Source: Botryococcus braunii | Lineage: Eukaryota; Chlorophyta; Trebouxiophyceae | Assembly: GCA_002005505.1 (NCBI GenBank) | Contig: KV908618.1 | Span: 115,490 to 179,489, forward strand | Reading direction: 5' to 3' | DNA: 64,000 nt | In this document: piece by piece, positions 16,701 to 25,413 of the stretch | Layout: every line of letters begins with the position of its first letter | How positions within the stretch are numbered: position 1 is the first letter of the stretch | Translations under genes and position numbers: made by a program | Notes under the pieces: model-generated | Seen by the model: only the letters and a program-made list of their open reading frames with translations | Told to the model about the DNA's origin: nothing | Database searches by the model: none

Positions 16701-17920
16701 ACTTCTGGTTCAGCCAACCTATAAGTGGGGCGACAGGGCGGCGTATGGCCGGGTGTCATAGGTATAGTGTGCAAGATGCCCCTGTCTGGAGGTAAATCTG
16801 GCAATTTCTCTGGAAAAACATCCAAAAACTCTAACAACAATTGCTTCAAGTCTTGTGGCTTGTCAGTCATACCCTCAATAACACGCCGGGAGTTTTCGTT
16901 TAAATCTAGGCCGGTGGCTCCGCTGTCTTCGTCCCAAGGATTATCCCCCTCTGTAGTTGCCACTGCAACCCTATGGAGATAGTGTGTTGCACAAACTGAG
17001 TCCTGTCCACTCCTTGCCTCTCGCACTACCCCCCAAAACCCTGGACAACCCTTTCGCATAGCCCGCCTAGCTTGACCCTCACTTATAACATTTACTTTTT
17101 GCGCCGGTAAGGTACCTCTTTCACTAGGGGGCAGCGGGTTGAGGAGTGTAATGTAGTGTGAGGAATGAGGCGGTTTAAGATGAACTGCGCCATGATTGTA
17201 GTCAATTAACGCTTTTCTTTCTTTCAGAAAATCCTCACCAAGGATTAAGTCCACCCCATCCAACAGAGTTTCGCAGACAATGAAATCCCTCTGTTCCACA
17301 TATGTTTGAGATAAGTGCACCCTGAGCTTAGCTGTCCCCGCCGAGCGCATGGTCTGCCCATCTGCAAGCTGGACATCCACACACTTCTTTGACAGCCTCA
17401 CTCCGAGAGTAGCTAGGAAGTCATGTCTGACGAACGAGTGCGTCGCCCCGGTATCGACTAAAGCGACGCCCTTCACACCAGTACAGTTAACATGAAAAAG
17501 CATTGCTAAATGCCTATTTGAAAAAGCTTGAGCAAAAGATACGCTAAATTTGGGTCCGGCATGGTAAACTACATAGGAGTAGGGGACATCAGGTCCCTTG
17601 GTACCTTGCAGGATAACTCTCATGCCTTTTAGCCATGGGTACACTGCCTTGGATTTCGCCACTTTACTACCCATTAGAAAACAAGCACTTAAATGTTTAT
17701 TTGCTTGTTGCTCACGAGCGAAAGTGGATAAGGTGTCCTCCGCTTTACCTATAGGTACTGCAACAAATGTCGGTTTAGACGTTCCATCGGGTAGGGTATT
17801 GTCAAAGGGGCCTCTAGAAAAAGAACAATGCAAAAACTCAGAACAACGTTGCTCGATAGAAGAATGAAAAGATTCCCAAGGAACAAAAGTGTGGAGGTTT
17901 CCTTCTCTAACTCCACTCAT
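13775..17920 (-). CDS. pol: Pol polyprotein of A1 (PR-RT-RNaseH-IN-chromodomain)
   Basis: An uninterrupted 1381-residue Pol. Aspartic protease active site DTGATHSF at about residue 156; reverse transcriptase with YLDD at about 547-550; RNase H starting near DASDYGVGAVLLQEG (about 692). After an Ala/Gly/Arg-rich linker comes integrase, with an HHCC zinc-binding region (about 927-968) and a DDE core (MDLITG, SDRDPRW, DGQTERINRILE). A C-terminal chromodomain (about 1290-1350, EYLVKWTGYQ) is followed by a lysine/arginine-rich tail. Pol cleaves the polyproteins, copies element RNA and inserts the cDNA; the chromodomain probably steers integration to modified chromatin. The ATG overlaps the gag stop (ATGA). 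No disabling change is visible. Confidence 0.95.
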   Translation of the reverse strand: MSGVREGNLHTFVPWESFHSSIEQRCSEFLHCSFSRGPFDNTLPDGTSKPTFVAVPIGKAEDTLSTFAREQQANKHLSACFLMGSKVAKSKAVYPWLKGMRVILQGTKGPDVPYSYVVYHAGPKFSVSFAQAFSNRHLAMLFHVNCTGVKGVALVDTGATHSFVRHDFLATLGVRLSKKCVDVQLADGQTMRSAGTAKLRVHLSQTYVEQRDFIVCETLLDGVDLILGEDFLKERKALIDYNHGAVHLKPPHSSHYITLLNPLPPSERGTLPAQKVNVISEGQARRAMRKGCPGFWGVVREARSGQDSVCATHYLHRVAVATTEGDNPWDEDSGATGLDLNENSRRVIEGMTDKPQDLKQLLLEFLDVFPEKLPDLPPDRGILHTIPMTPGHTPPCRPTYRLAEPEVAECRRQVEELLAQGFIRPSASPYGSPILFVRKKDGTFRMVIDYRAVNNLTRKDKYPLPRIDDLLDKLQGSKFFTSFDLLSGYHQVRLHESDVPKTAFRTPLGSFEFLVLPFGLTNAPSTFQRLMNSVFHDFIREGFVVVYLDDLLVYSKSREQHLEHLTRILTRLREEKLYAKLSKCEFFADELRYLGHVVGRDGIKVDPAKVRTIVDWPTPTGSTHVRQFLGLANYFRKFVPGYSTLAAPLTRLTGKVPWTWGEAEEHAFQSLKETLSNAPVLALPDSSKPFKVISDASDYGVGAVLLQEGRPVAYFSKKLSNAERNYSTTEKELAGVLYALKEWRCYLLGQTFTVVTDHRANSFLQTQTLLSPRRARWAEFLQLFDIQWEYAPGSTNPADPLSRSPHLAGAHVRALARAQAGVQASVQARAGPLGEHSPPVGVGAMGVGEAADSTTLPTSMDGLRGWGRVLSEAYEIDDWLHRKQNRRKLSFHSGLWKRGARIYVPSHHMSSDGVERNLRREILENLHGPPIVGHPGRDRTLELVQRSWWWPGMAADVADFVAQCDSCQRVKAPAHLPAGLLHPLEIPDRKWQSMSMDLITGLPRTKEGYDAIWVAVDRLSKYAHFAPTTTDASAEVIAQLLRTRVFTLHGFPTHIVSDRDPRWVGRFCQELFRLTGCRSALSTAFHPQTDGQTERINRILEDYLRHYVTGRHNDWDKHLCEAEFSYNNTFQQSINTTPFRLTFGQDPTIPFQEVYEGVTSSVREYVPAAAEFVRRMRWDLERARTCLKAAQDRMKAYADARRKDAPILKIGQPVLLSTKNLKFKHTRTRKLLPRFIGPFPIVQEVSSVAFRIRLPKTLRVHDVFHVSMLKPYKEGGTVQPPPLPEIIDGEEEYEVEAVLAHRERKLRGRKTAREYLVKWTGYQDIHNTWEPEDNLEHAREALQRYWDLTTEHRPEQKEKVDKKRKGRGKNAEKQRKRARRA

Positions 17921-18699
17921 GGCCTACCGCGTCCCCTTGCCCGGCCCCGTCCACGGCCCCGTCCTCTGATTCTCCGTCCCCGTCCGGCCCCACCCTGTGC
18001 TGTCCACCCTTGCATAGGGGCTGCTCCCACACCGAGGGACCTAAAGTTGTTGTGGCCCCCTCCTACCCGTCGCCGCAGCAAATCACCAGCCAGACCTGGA
18101 ATTGGTGGAGCAGGCTGGTTTACCTCCTGTCTGGCCTTCACAATGTGTTGCAAGATGTCCCACTGTTGTTGATTAAGATAGGCGTTAGGGTCCTCTCTAA
18201 GTTTTTTGAGTGGGCAAAACCAAGATTCATGGCCAGGGGTATTGCACGCGTAACAGCTTCTGTTGAGGGGAAAGGCAACTCTAGTGTCCCTCCGATACTC
18301 GGGAGGTAAACCATCCCTGCGGGGATAAGGAGTCGCGCCTTGGATCGCGGCGACCGTGGCGAGCGGCGCAGGGTAACCATGGGCCATCTGGATTGGCGCT
18401 GCCACCATCGGTGCAGCTGCCATCATCCCAAATTCATGACTGTAGTAGGGGATTGTCCAGTCCTGTCCGACGCCAGCAACGTGCGGTGCTGGGCCAACGG
18501 TGGCGGTTGCAATGCTTGAGTTAGGGGCCCCGGGGCCGGTTCTCAGTCTCTTTGCCTGTGGGTTCGCGGGGTTTTGAGCCGCAACTTCAGCGTTTTCTGC
18601 CTGTTGTCGTAACTCAGCCAGTTCGGCAGCCATTGCCGCTTCACGCCCCTCGGCCTCGGCCAAAGCAGCCTGCAGCTCTTCGACTTGTCGTCTAGCCAT
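17917..18699 (-). CDS. gag: Gag of A1 with internal capsid deletion
   Basis: From the ATG at 18699 (good context, MARRQVEEL) this frame encodes 260 residues, against 443 in A2. The 549 bp missing relative to A2 were lost in frame between two copies of ACAGGCAA, which removes about residues 50-232, essentially the whole capsid domain. The N-terminal coiled-coil-like segment, the zinc knuckle (CYACNTPGHESWFC) and the Gly/Arg-rich tail remain. The product is unlikely to assemble particles, so A1 would need Gag from another copy such as A2. Confidence 0.9.
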   Translation of the reverse strand: MARRQVEELQAALAEAEGREAAMAAELAELRQQAENAEVAAQNPANPQAKRLRTGPGAPNSSIATATVGPAPHVAGVGQDWTIPYYSHEFGMMAAAPMVAAPIQMAHGYPAPLATVAAIQGATPYPRRDGLPPEYRRDTRVAFPLNRSCYACNTPGHESWFCPLKKLREDPNAYLNQQQWDILQHIVKARQEVNQPAPPIPGLAGDLLRRRVGGGHNNFRSLGVGAAPMQGWTAQGGAGRGRRIRGRGRGRGRARGRGRP

Positions 18700-18900
18700 T
18701 TCTGAGCTGTCAGTGCTGGCGAGGCTCGGTGACACAGGAAATCGAGAAAGTCCGGGTGGGGGCCCTAAACTCGGTGACCCGAGTCGTAGGCCCCTAAAAG
18801 CGCCACACACACCACAACTAACCCAATCCGAATCTATAGAATTCTCTGAAAAACTTCTTTGGGAAATTTTTTCAACGAGAGGAGCTCAAAATTTGGCCCC

Positions 18901-18914
18901 TCTCGCCGATACCA
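18901..18914 (-). other. A1 primer-binding site
   Basis: TGGTATCGGCGAGA on the minus strand, one base after the 5' LTR end. The implied tRNA end (CGCCGAU-A-CCA) fits an initiator tRNA-Met with an A1:U72 pair. Confidence 0.8.
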
Positions 18915-18915
18915 G

Positions 18916-19213
18916 TGATACAGTAGAAACGGCCAAAGGATGCGAAAACAATGGTTACAAGTTGTTTGGGCTCCACCTCAGTACCCGTCCAGTCCGGCCC
19001 GGTCCTTCCTCTGCCAAAGCCTTATTCTATCCTGTTCTAAGTGTGTCCCTGTCTCCATGGCCAATGCGCCTTGTCAAGTAAGGGTCACTCCCTTGGCGCG
19101 TGAAGTAGCCACTTCTTGGCGTGGAGGAACATAACTAACGAAGGGACCTTTATGGAGGTCCAAATCCTCGTGGTCCGGTCATTTTCCTATAACACGCGAC
19201 TTTTCCTGTTACA
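18916..19213 (-). repeat. A1 5' LTR
   Basis: 298 bp, identical by eye to the copy at 12893-13190. It carries an antisense open frame (MAWRNIT...) that fuses by chance to the pol of element C downstream. Confidence 0.95.
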
Positions 19214-20445
19214 TGTTTTCCCTGAAGATGTCCCGCACCTTCCGCCTGAGAGGCAAGGGGTTAGACACACTATACCCTTGAGCGATCCACATGCTCGTCC
19301 ACCGTCTCGTCCGTTGTACCGGCTTTCACGCTTAGAGTATGATGAGGCGTTACGCCAGACAAAGCTATTGTTGGACAAAGGGTATATCCAGCCGTCTACA
19401 TCACCCTATGGTGCGCCCATTCTTTTTGTGCAAAAGAAGGATGGAAGCCTCCGGATGGTCATTGATTACCGAGCTTTGAATCGACAGACGGTCAAGAACA
19501 GGTATCCGATGCCTCGTATCGATGATACTCTTGATCAACTGCAGGGTTCTACAGTGTTCTCTAGTCTTGACCTCACGTCTGGCTATCACCAGATCCGGAT
19601 CACAGATGAGGATATGCCAAAGACAGCTTTCAGAACACCCGCGGGGTTGTTCGAGTGGCGGGTTTTGCCATTTGGGCTGACTAATGCCCCGGCCACGTTT
19701 CAAACTGCCATGATTGCTATCTTTGCTCCTTACCTGCACAAGTTTGTGCTCGTATACCTTGATGACATCCTCATCTACAGCAAGTCCATTGAAGAGCATA
19801 GGGAGCATCTCCGCAAAGTCCTTGAACTGTTGCGGCAGCATAAGTTGTATGCTAACCTAAAGAAGTGCTATTTCGCCAAGGATGAGCTGGAGTACTTGGG
19901 CCATTTAGTCTCAGCAGATGGGATTAAAGTGGACCCACGTAAGGTGGCTTCAGTTGCTAATTGGAGCACACCGAAGAATGTTGGCGAGTTGCGGTCTTTC
20001 CTGGGGCTGGCAACTTACTTTCGCAAGTTTGTTCGCAATTTTGCAGCACTTGCATCGCCACTGTACAGACTCCTACGCCAAGGTGTGACCTGGGTATGGA
20101 GTGCTGGGTGTGTTCGGGCGTTTACCGAGATTAAACATGCCTTGACACATGCACCTTGCTTAGCGTATCCTGACTTCTCAAAGCCGTTTGAGGTCCATTG
20201 CGATGCGTCTTTGGCAGGGTTGGGGGCCGTGTTGTACCAGGAGGGTCGCCCAGTTGCCTACGAGAGTCGTCGTTTGACTCCCGCTGAGGTTAACTATCCT
20301 ACTAGGGAGCAAGAACTTCTCGCTGTGGTGCATGCATTGACAGTCTGGAGGTGCTACCTGGAGGGGGCCCCTGAGTTTCGTGTGGTCACGGACCACAAGG
20401 CTATCCCTTACTTGGACACTTTGCCTACTTTAAGTAGACGGCAAA
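19214..20445 (+). pseudogene. pol: element C pol fragment 2: reverse transcriptase and most of RNase H
   Basis: It continues the frame of the fragment ending at 12892 once the TGTTT duplication is counted once (DV then FPEDVPHLPP). It contains the full reverse transcriptase with VIDYRALN, the [11 protein letters not shown] region and YLDD, then RNase H (HCDASLAGLGAVLYQEG, VVTDHKAI). It breaks off at SRRQ where B2 is inserted. No internal stop is seen, so C was probably intact when A1 and B2 landed. Confidence 0.9.
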
Positions 20446-20634
20446 TGTAGTATCTTGCTTGTCTCAAGTTCGTGTGAGAATGACCTCACACAGGTGCGAC
20501 CCGTCTGATTGCACCCCGCCAGCCAAGCTGGCCAGATTACGTAATGAGGTCATCGTACCCCGCTCTCCGATCACGCGCTATCGGCTCGATGCCGATCGGC
20601 TCCCTAACGGACCCTTCGCACTCGGAACGTTACA
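20446..20634 (-). repeat. B2 3' LTR
   Basis: 189 bp, beginning TGTAACG and ending TACTACA in element orientation. The adjacent 20635-20650 is the polypurine tract (G-rich on the minus strand). Confidence 0.95.
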
Positions 20635-21255
20635 CCCTCCCCCACCTAGGCTCAAGCCGTCTCGGATTGAGGGGGATGCATCTCCCACACAGGAAGCACT
20701 ACAGTCAAGAGTGTATCACGTCCTGACCAGCCACCTTCGCAGGAAGCCCTACAGACAAGAGTCCCATACCTCTTGCCCAGCCACCCGCCACCCTAGTCCC
20801 GGCAGACTAGTGGTAACGACAATCCACACCCATGCTCATTTGGACTGCCCGCGGAGCACTCCCGGAAGTACAACCTCCGTCACCAGAAATCCATCTGGCT
20901 AATCAAGCTATTGGGGGCTTCACTGACCATCACCATAGCGCTTAGAGTACATGGTTACTCTAGAGTCACAACCCACCATCAGCAGAGACTCTCAGACACC
21001 GAGTCCAGGACCCGGGGTGCACCATGCCCTTGAGACTATCTGAGGTGCTACTAAGTCCGCAGTGAACGGAATAGGGCCCTTCCACATGGCATAGCCAGGG
21101 ACAGGGAGGAGCTATTGAGTAGGACGACATGTTGAACAACGCAACCACTTCGCCGCTAACGAGGGATGTCCCGTCGACTGGACATGTGGATCGAATGCCA
21201 CGACCCCCGAAGTGACAACAGCCCGACTCAAGGCCATTTGTGTGTCTCCTGGGTC
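20635..21255 (-). other. B2 3' noncoding region
   Basis: About 620 bp between the pol stop and the 3' LTR. It has no supported ORF and ends in the polypurine tract at 20635-20650. No function recognised. Confidence 0.7.
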
Positions 21256-23566
21256 CTAGCCCGTCTTGACCCGTGCCCAATACTCCTTCAACGCCCCAGG
21301 GGCATTCCGCAAGTTCGCCTCTGATTCCCACGTGTCATGTTCAGGGGAGTATCCCACCCACCGAACCAGGAACTCATACGAGCGGCGAGCCTTCCGGTGG
21401 TGAAGAATTTTCTCCACCTCGTACTCGTCCTCCCCCTCCAGCACCTCAGCAGGTGGTGGTGGTTGGACACTGCCATCCCGGCGGTATCGTTCCAGCCGTG
21501 ACACATGGAACACGTCATGTATCCTCCAGCGTGCCGGGAGGATCAACTCATAGGAGTTGCCTCCAACAGACTTGGCAATTTGGAACGGCCCGACCCACCG
21601 AGGCAACAGCTTCGGTGTGCCCTCTTTGAACCTTAGGTTCTTAGCCGACAACAGGACCCAATCTCCTGGAGCGAACGTGACATCCTTACGCTTCGTGTTA
21701 GCGTAACGTGCCTGGCGTTCCGTCGCAATGCGATGTGTGCGCCGAGCTTCTGCCACTAAACGCTGAATGCGTTGGACAAAGCTCGAGGCAGCCGGGACCC
21801 TGAACTCTGGCAGCACCGATACTGGTAGGTACGGGTGATGACCATAGTTCAACATGAACGGCGTGAAGCCTGTGCTGGAGTGCTCTGCATTGTTGATAGC
21901 AAACTCAGCACACGACAGCTTCTCGTCCCAGTCAGTCTGTGACTTAGACACATACATGCGGAGCATGTCCTCAAGAACACGGTTCACACGCTCTGTCTGC
22001 CCATCCGTCTGAGGATGATACGCCGTGGACATGGCCTGCTTGGTCCCAAGCATCCGACACAAGGCTCGAGTGAAGTGGCTGGTGAACAGGGGATCCCTGT
22101 CAGACACCACTTTCCTAGGCACTCCGTGGAGCTTCCAAATGTGATCCACAAACAGCTTCGCTGTCTGCTCAGCAGTAGCCGTGGTCTGCGTAGCCACCAA
22201 ATGAACCATCTTCGTCAGCTTGTCCACCACCACCAGGATGGCATCATGCCCTTCCGCGGTGCGAGGCAACTGGGTGATGAAGTCCATGGTCACCGTGTCC
22301 CACGGTTTATGCGGAAGCTCAAGGGGATGCAACAGCCCCGAAGGCTTTGCATGCCTTGCCTTGTTCTTCTGGCAGAGGTGACAGTGAGTCACGTACTGCG
22401 TCACATCCTGTGTCATCGTCGGCCACCAATAATGGCGGGCAACCAGCTTCAGGGTTTTGTTCACACCTTGGTGTCCAGCATACGGGCTATCATGCATTTC
22501 TTCCATAAGGTGGGATCTAAGCCCAAATGCATGCGGCACAACAATCTTTCCTTCGTGTAACAGGAAGCCGTCGTGTGCGACCAGAGGCGCCACATTGCTA
22601 GGTTCCTTGAACCAAAGGTCTTCCTGATAACCACGCACAAACTTGTCCTTCCACGTCATGCCCTCTCCCCCACCTGAAGGAGACCTAGACTCGTGTCCCA
22701 TACCACGAGCCTCTGCAGCCAAGGGAGTACCCTGTGCCCGGGTAACGGCGCAAATGACATCCCGAAGGGAGCGATTTGGAAGACAAGGGGGACCCTCCGA
22801 AACGTATGAACGAGTGGAACGAACCACAACCGCGTTCACCAATGAGTTGGGAGGTGGATATCCCACCGGCGTGCGGCTCAGCGCATCGGCAACCACATTT
22901 GAGGCACCCGCCATATGTTCCCATGTGAAATGGAACCGGGAGAGAAACTCTGCCCAACGTGTCTGGCGGCGGCTCAACTGTGCCACAGTATCAAGGTAGG
23001 TAATAGCCTTGTGGTCAGTGACCACGCGGAACTCCGGCCCACCTTCAAGATAACAGCGCCACACCGTTAAGGCGTGAACCACTGCTAGCAGCTCTTGCTC
23101 CCCAGTAGGATAATTGATTTCTGCCGGTGTGAGGCGACGACTCTCAAAGGCAATGGGGCGGCCCTCTTGATATAAGACGGCCCCTAGACCTGCCAAGGAG
23201 GCATCCGTGTGCACCTCAAACGGCTTAGTGAAATCCGGGAAAGCTAAGCACGGAGCTTGAGTCAAAGCCTGCTTGATAGCATCAAAGGCTTGCTGACACG
23301 AGCTCTTCCAGTCCCAAAGGACACCCTTGCGAGTCATGCCATGCAGGGGCATGGCCAGCCTTGCAAAGTCCTTAATGAACTTACGGAAGTATGTTGCCAA
23401 TCCAAGAAAGGATCGCAACTCCGTTAAGCACGTGGGCTTGGGCCAATTGTAGACTGCAGCAGTCTTGCGTGGATCAACCTTCACGCCCTCAGAAGAGACA
23501 ATATGGCCCAAGTAAGCCACTTCAGACTTAGCGAAGGAGCACTTCTTCATGTTTGCATAGAGCTGA
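21256..23566 (-). pseudogene. pol: B2 pol 3' part: end of RT, RNase H, integrase, chromodomain
   Basis: An open frame resumes at the A2 insertion point (LYANMKKCSFAKSEVAYLGH). It contains RNase H (HTDASLAGLGAVLYQEG), integrase with an HHCC region (HCHLCQKNKA) and a DDE core (MDFITQLPRT, SDRDPLF, DGQTERVNRVLED), and a C-terminal chromodomain (EYEVEKILHHRK, YEFLVRWVGYS). It ends with a natural stop at 21256-21258. The only visible defect is the A2 insertion, so the gene was likely functional before it. Confidence 0.93.
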
Positions 23567-23865
23567 TGTAACAGGAATAGTCGCGTGTTATAGGAAAATG
23601 ACCGGACCACGAGGATTTGGACCTCCATAAAGGTCCCTTCGTGAGTTATGTTCCTCCACGCCAAGAAGTGGCTACTTCACGCGCCAAGGGAGTGACCCCT
23701 TACTTGACAAGGCGCATTGGCGATGGAGACAGGGACACACTTAGAACAGGATAGAATAAGGCTTTGGCAGAGGAAGGACCGGGCCGGACTGGACGGGTAC
23801 TGAGGTGGAGCCCAAACAACTTGTAACCATTGTTTTCGCATCCTTTGGCCGTTTCTACTGTATCA
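23567..23865 (+). repeat. A2 5' LTR
   Basis: 299 bp, TGTAACAG...CTGTATCA. It is identical by eye to 30144-30442 and differs from A1 at several private sites. Confidence 0.96.
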
Positions 23866-23866
23866 C

Positions 23867-23880
23867 TGGTATCGGCGAGA
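23867..23880 (+). other. A2 primer-binding site
   Basis: TGGTATCGGCGAGA, one base after the LTR. The same sequence follows the 5' LTRs of A1, B2, D3 and D5. Confidence 0.85.
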
Positions 23881-24081
23881 GGGGCCAAATTTTGAGCTCC
23901 TCTCGTTGAAAAAATTTCCCAAAGAAGTTTTTCAGAGAATTCTATAGATTCGGATTGGGTTAGTTGTGGTGTGTGTGGCGCTTTTAGGGGCCTACGACTC
24001 GGGTCACCGAGTTTAGGGCCCCCACCCGGACTTTCTCGATTTCCTGTGTCATCGAGCCTCGCCAGCACTGACAGCTCAGAA

Positions 24082-25413
24082 ATGGCTAGACGACAAGTCG
24101 AAGAGCTGCAGGCTGCTTTAGCCGAGGCCGAGGGGCGTGAAGCGGCAATGGCTGCCGAACTGGCTGAGTTACGACAACAGGCAGAAAACGCTGAAGTCGC
24201 GGCTCAAAACCCCGCGAACCCACAGGCAAGAATCCCGACAGTTCGAACGCATTTACCGGAAAAATTCGAGGGACGCAGGGACGATCTCGAACAATTCCTA
24301 GACGATGTGAGGTCATATTGTGAACTCACCGGTGTGCCCGCGAACCTCAGGGTTGACTACGCAGTGCGCTGCTTAGGAAAGAGCGTGAAAAAGGTGTGGT
24401 TAACAAAAAAAGCAGCTTACGTGAGGCAAAATCCAGGTGCTGTCGTGGATTTAGCTCTCTTTGGGGATCTGTTGTCTTCTGTCTATGATAACACTGATAA
24501 GGTTGCAAAGGCAAGGGATAAACTTGATTCCGTATATCAGGGCAACGAATCAGTTGAGAAGTATGTTGAGCGCTTTACAACCTTGCTAGCAGAGGTAGAA
24601 GTCAGTGGGGACCTATCCATGGGGGAGAAAATCCATAGGTTTCGTAAAGGCCTACGTGAGGATTTAAAGAAATATTCAGCAATTAACCCTACAACAGGCA
24701 AAGGTTTTGATGATTTGGATGCCTTGATAAGTTTACTCACACGGTACGATGCCGCGGTGGGCGGGCCCTTACAGGCAAAGAGACTGAGAACCGGCCCCGG
24801 GGGCCCTAACTCAAGCATTGCAACCGCCACCGTTGGCCCAGCACCGCACGTTGCTGGCGTCGGACAGGACTGGACAATCCCCTACTACAGTCATGAATTT
24901 GGGATGATGGCAGCTGCACCGATGGTGGCAGCGCCAATCCAGATGGCCCATGGTTACCCTGCGCCGCTCGCCACGGTCGCCGCGATCCAAGGCGCGACTC
25001 CTTATCCCCGCAGGGATGGTTTACCTCCCGAGTATCGGAGGGACACTAGAGTTGCCTTTCCCCTCAACAGAAGCTGTTACGCGTGCAATACCCCTGGCCA
25101 TGAATCTTGGTTTTGCCCACTCAAAAAACTTAGAGAGGACCCTAACGCCTATCTTAATCAACAACAGTGGGACATCTTGCAACACATTGTGAAGGCCAGA
25201 CAGGAGGTAAACCAACCTGCTCCACCAATTCCAGGTCTGGCTGGTGATTTGCTGCGGCGACGGGTAGGAGGGGGCCACAACAACTTTAGGTCCCTCGGTG
25301 TGGGAGCAGCCCCTATGCAAGGGTGGACAGCACAGGGTGGGGCCGGACGGGGACGGAGAATCAGAGGACGGGGCCGTGGACGGGGCCGGGCAAGGGGACG
25401 CGGTAGGCCATGA
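24082..25413 (+). CDS. gag: Gag polyprotein of A2
   Basis: The ATG at 24082 (AGAAATGGC context) gives 443 residues; the frame is also open upstream to 23971 but without an ATG. The N-terminus is alanine/glutamate-rich and probably coiled coil (residues 2-45). The retrotransposon capsid domain spans about 55-235 (LEQFLDDVRSYCELTGVP..., VEKYVERFTTLLAEVEV). A CCHC zinc knuckle (CYACNTPGHESWFC) lies near residue 330. The tail is a long Gly/Arg repeat (GRGRGRGRARGRGRP), probably RNA-binding. Gag assembles the particle that packages element RNA. The stop overlaps the pol start as ATGA. Confidence 0.93.
   Translation: MARRQVEELQAALAEAEGREAAMAAELAELRQQAENAEVAAQNPANPQARIPTVRTHLPEKFEGRRDDLEQFLDDVRSYCELTGVPANLRVDYAVRCLGKSVKKVWLTKKAAYVRQNPGAVVDLALFGDLLSSVYDNTDKVAKARDKLDSVYQGNESVEKYVERFTTLLAEVEVSGDLSMGEKIHRFRKGLREDLKKYSAINPTTGKGFDDLDALISLLTRYDAAVGGPLQAKRLRTGPGGPNSSIATATVGPAPHVAGVGQDWTIPYYSHEFGMMAAAPMVAAPIQMAHGYPAPLATVAAIQGATPYPRRDGLPPEYRRDTRVAFPLNRSCYACNTPGHESWFCPLKKLREDPNAYLNQQQWDILQHIVKARQEVNQPAPPIPGLAGDLLRRRVGGGHNNFRSLGVGAAPMQGWTAQGGAGRGRRIRGRGRGRGRARGRGRP

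Larger units (their letters stand above)
12893..19213 (-). mobile_element. Ty3/gypsy chromovirus A1 (complete ends, gag deletion), nested in C
   Basis: Two 298-bp LTRs that look identical by eye bound the element, and TGTTT duplications flank it (12888-12892 and 19214-19218). Order on the minus strand: 5' LTR (18916-19213), primer-binding site, shortened gag, pol, a 585-bp 3' noncoding region, polypurine tract, 3' LTR (12893-13190). Variants private to A1 (for example AACTAACG instead of AACTCACG) occur in both LTRs, as expected for a recent insertion. Confidence 0.95.

Noticed and set aside
19116..19213. A 33-residue frame (MAWRNIT...) in the A LTR fused to neighbouring pol
   Set aside because: It is antisense to the A element and joins C or B pol only because of insertion points; no evidence of expression.
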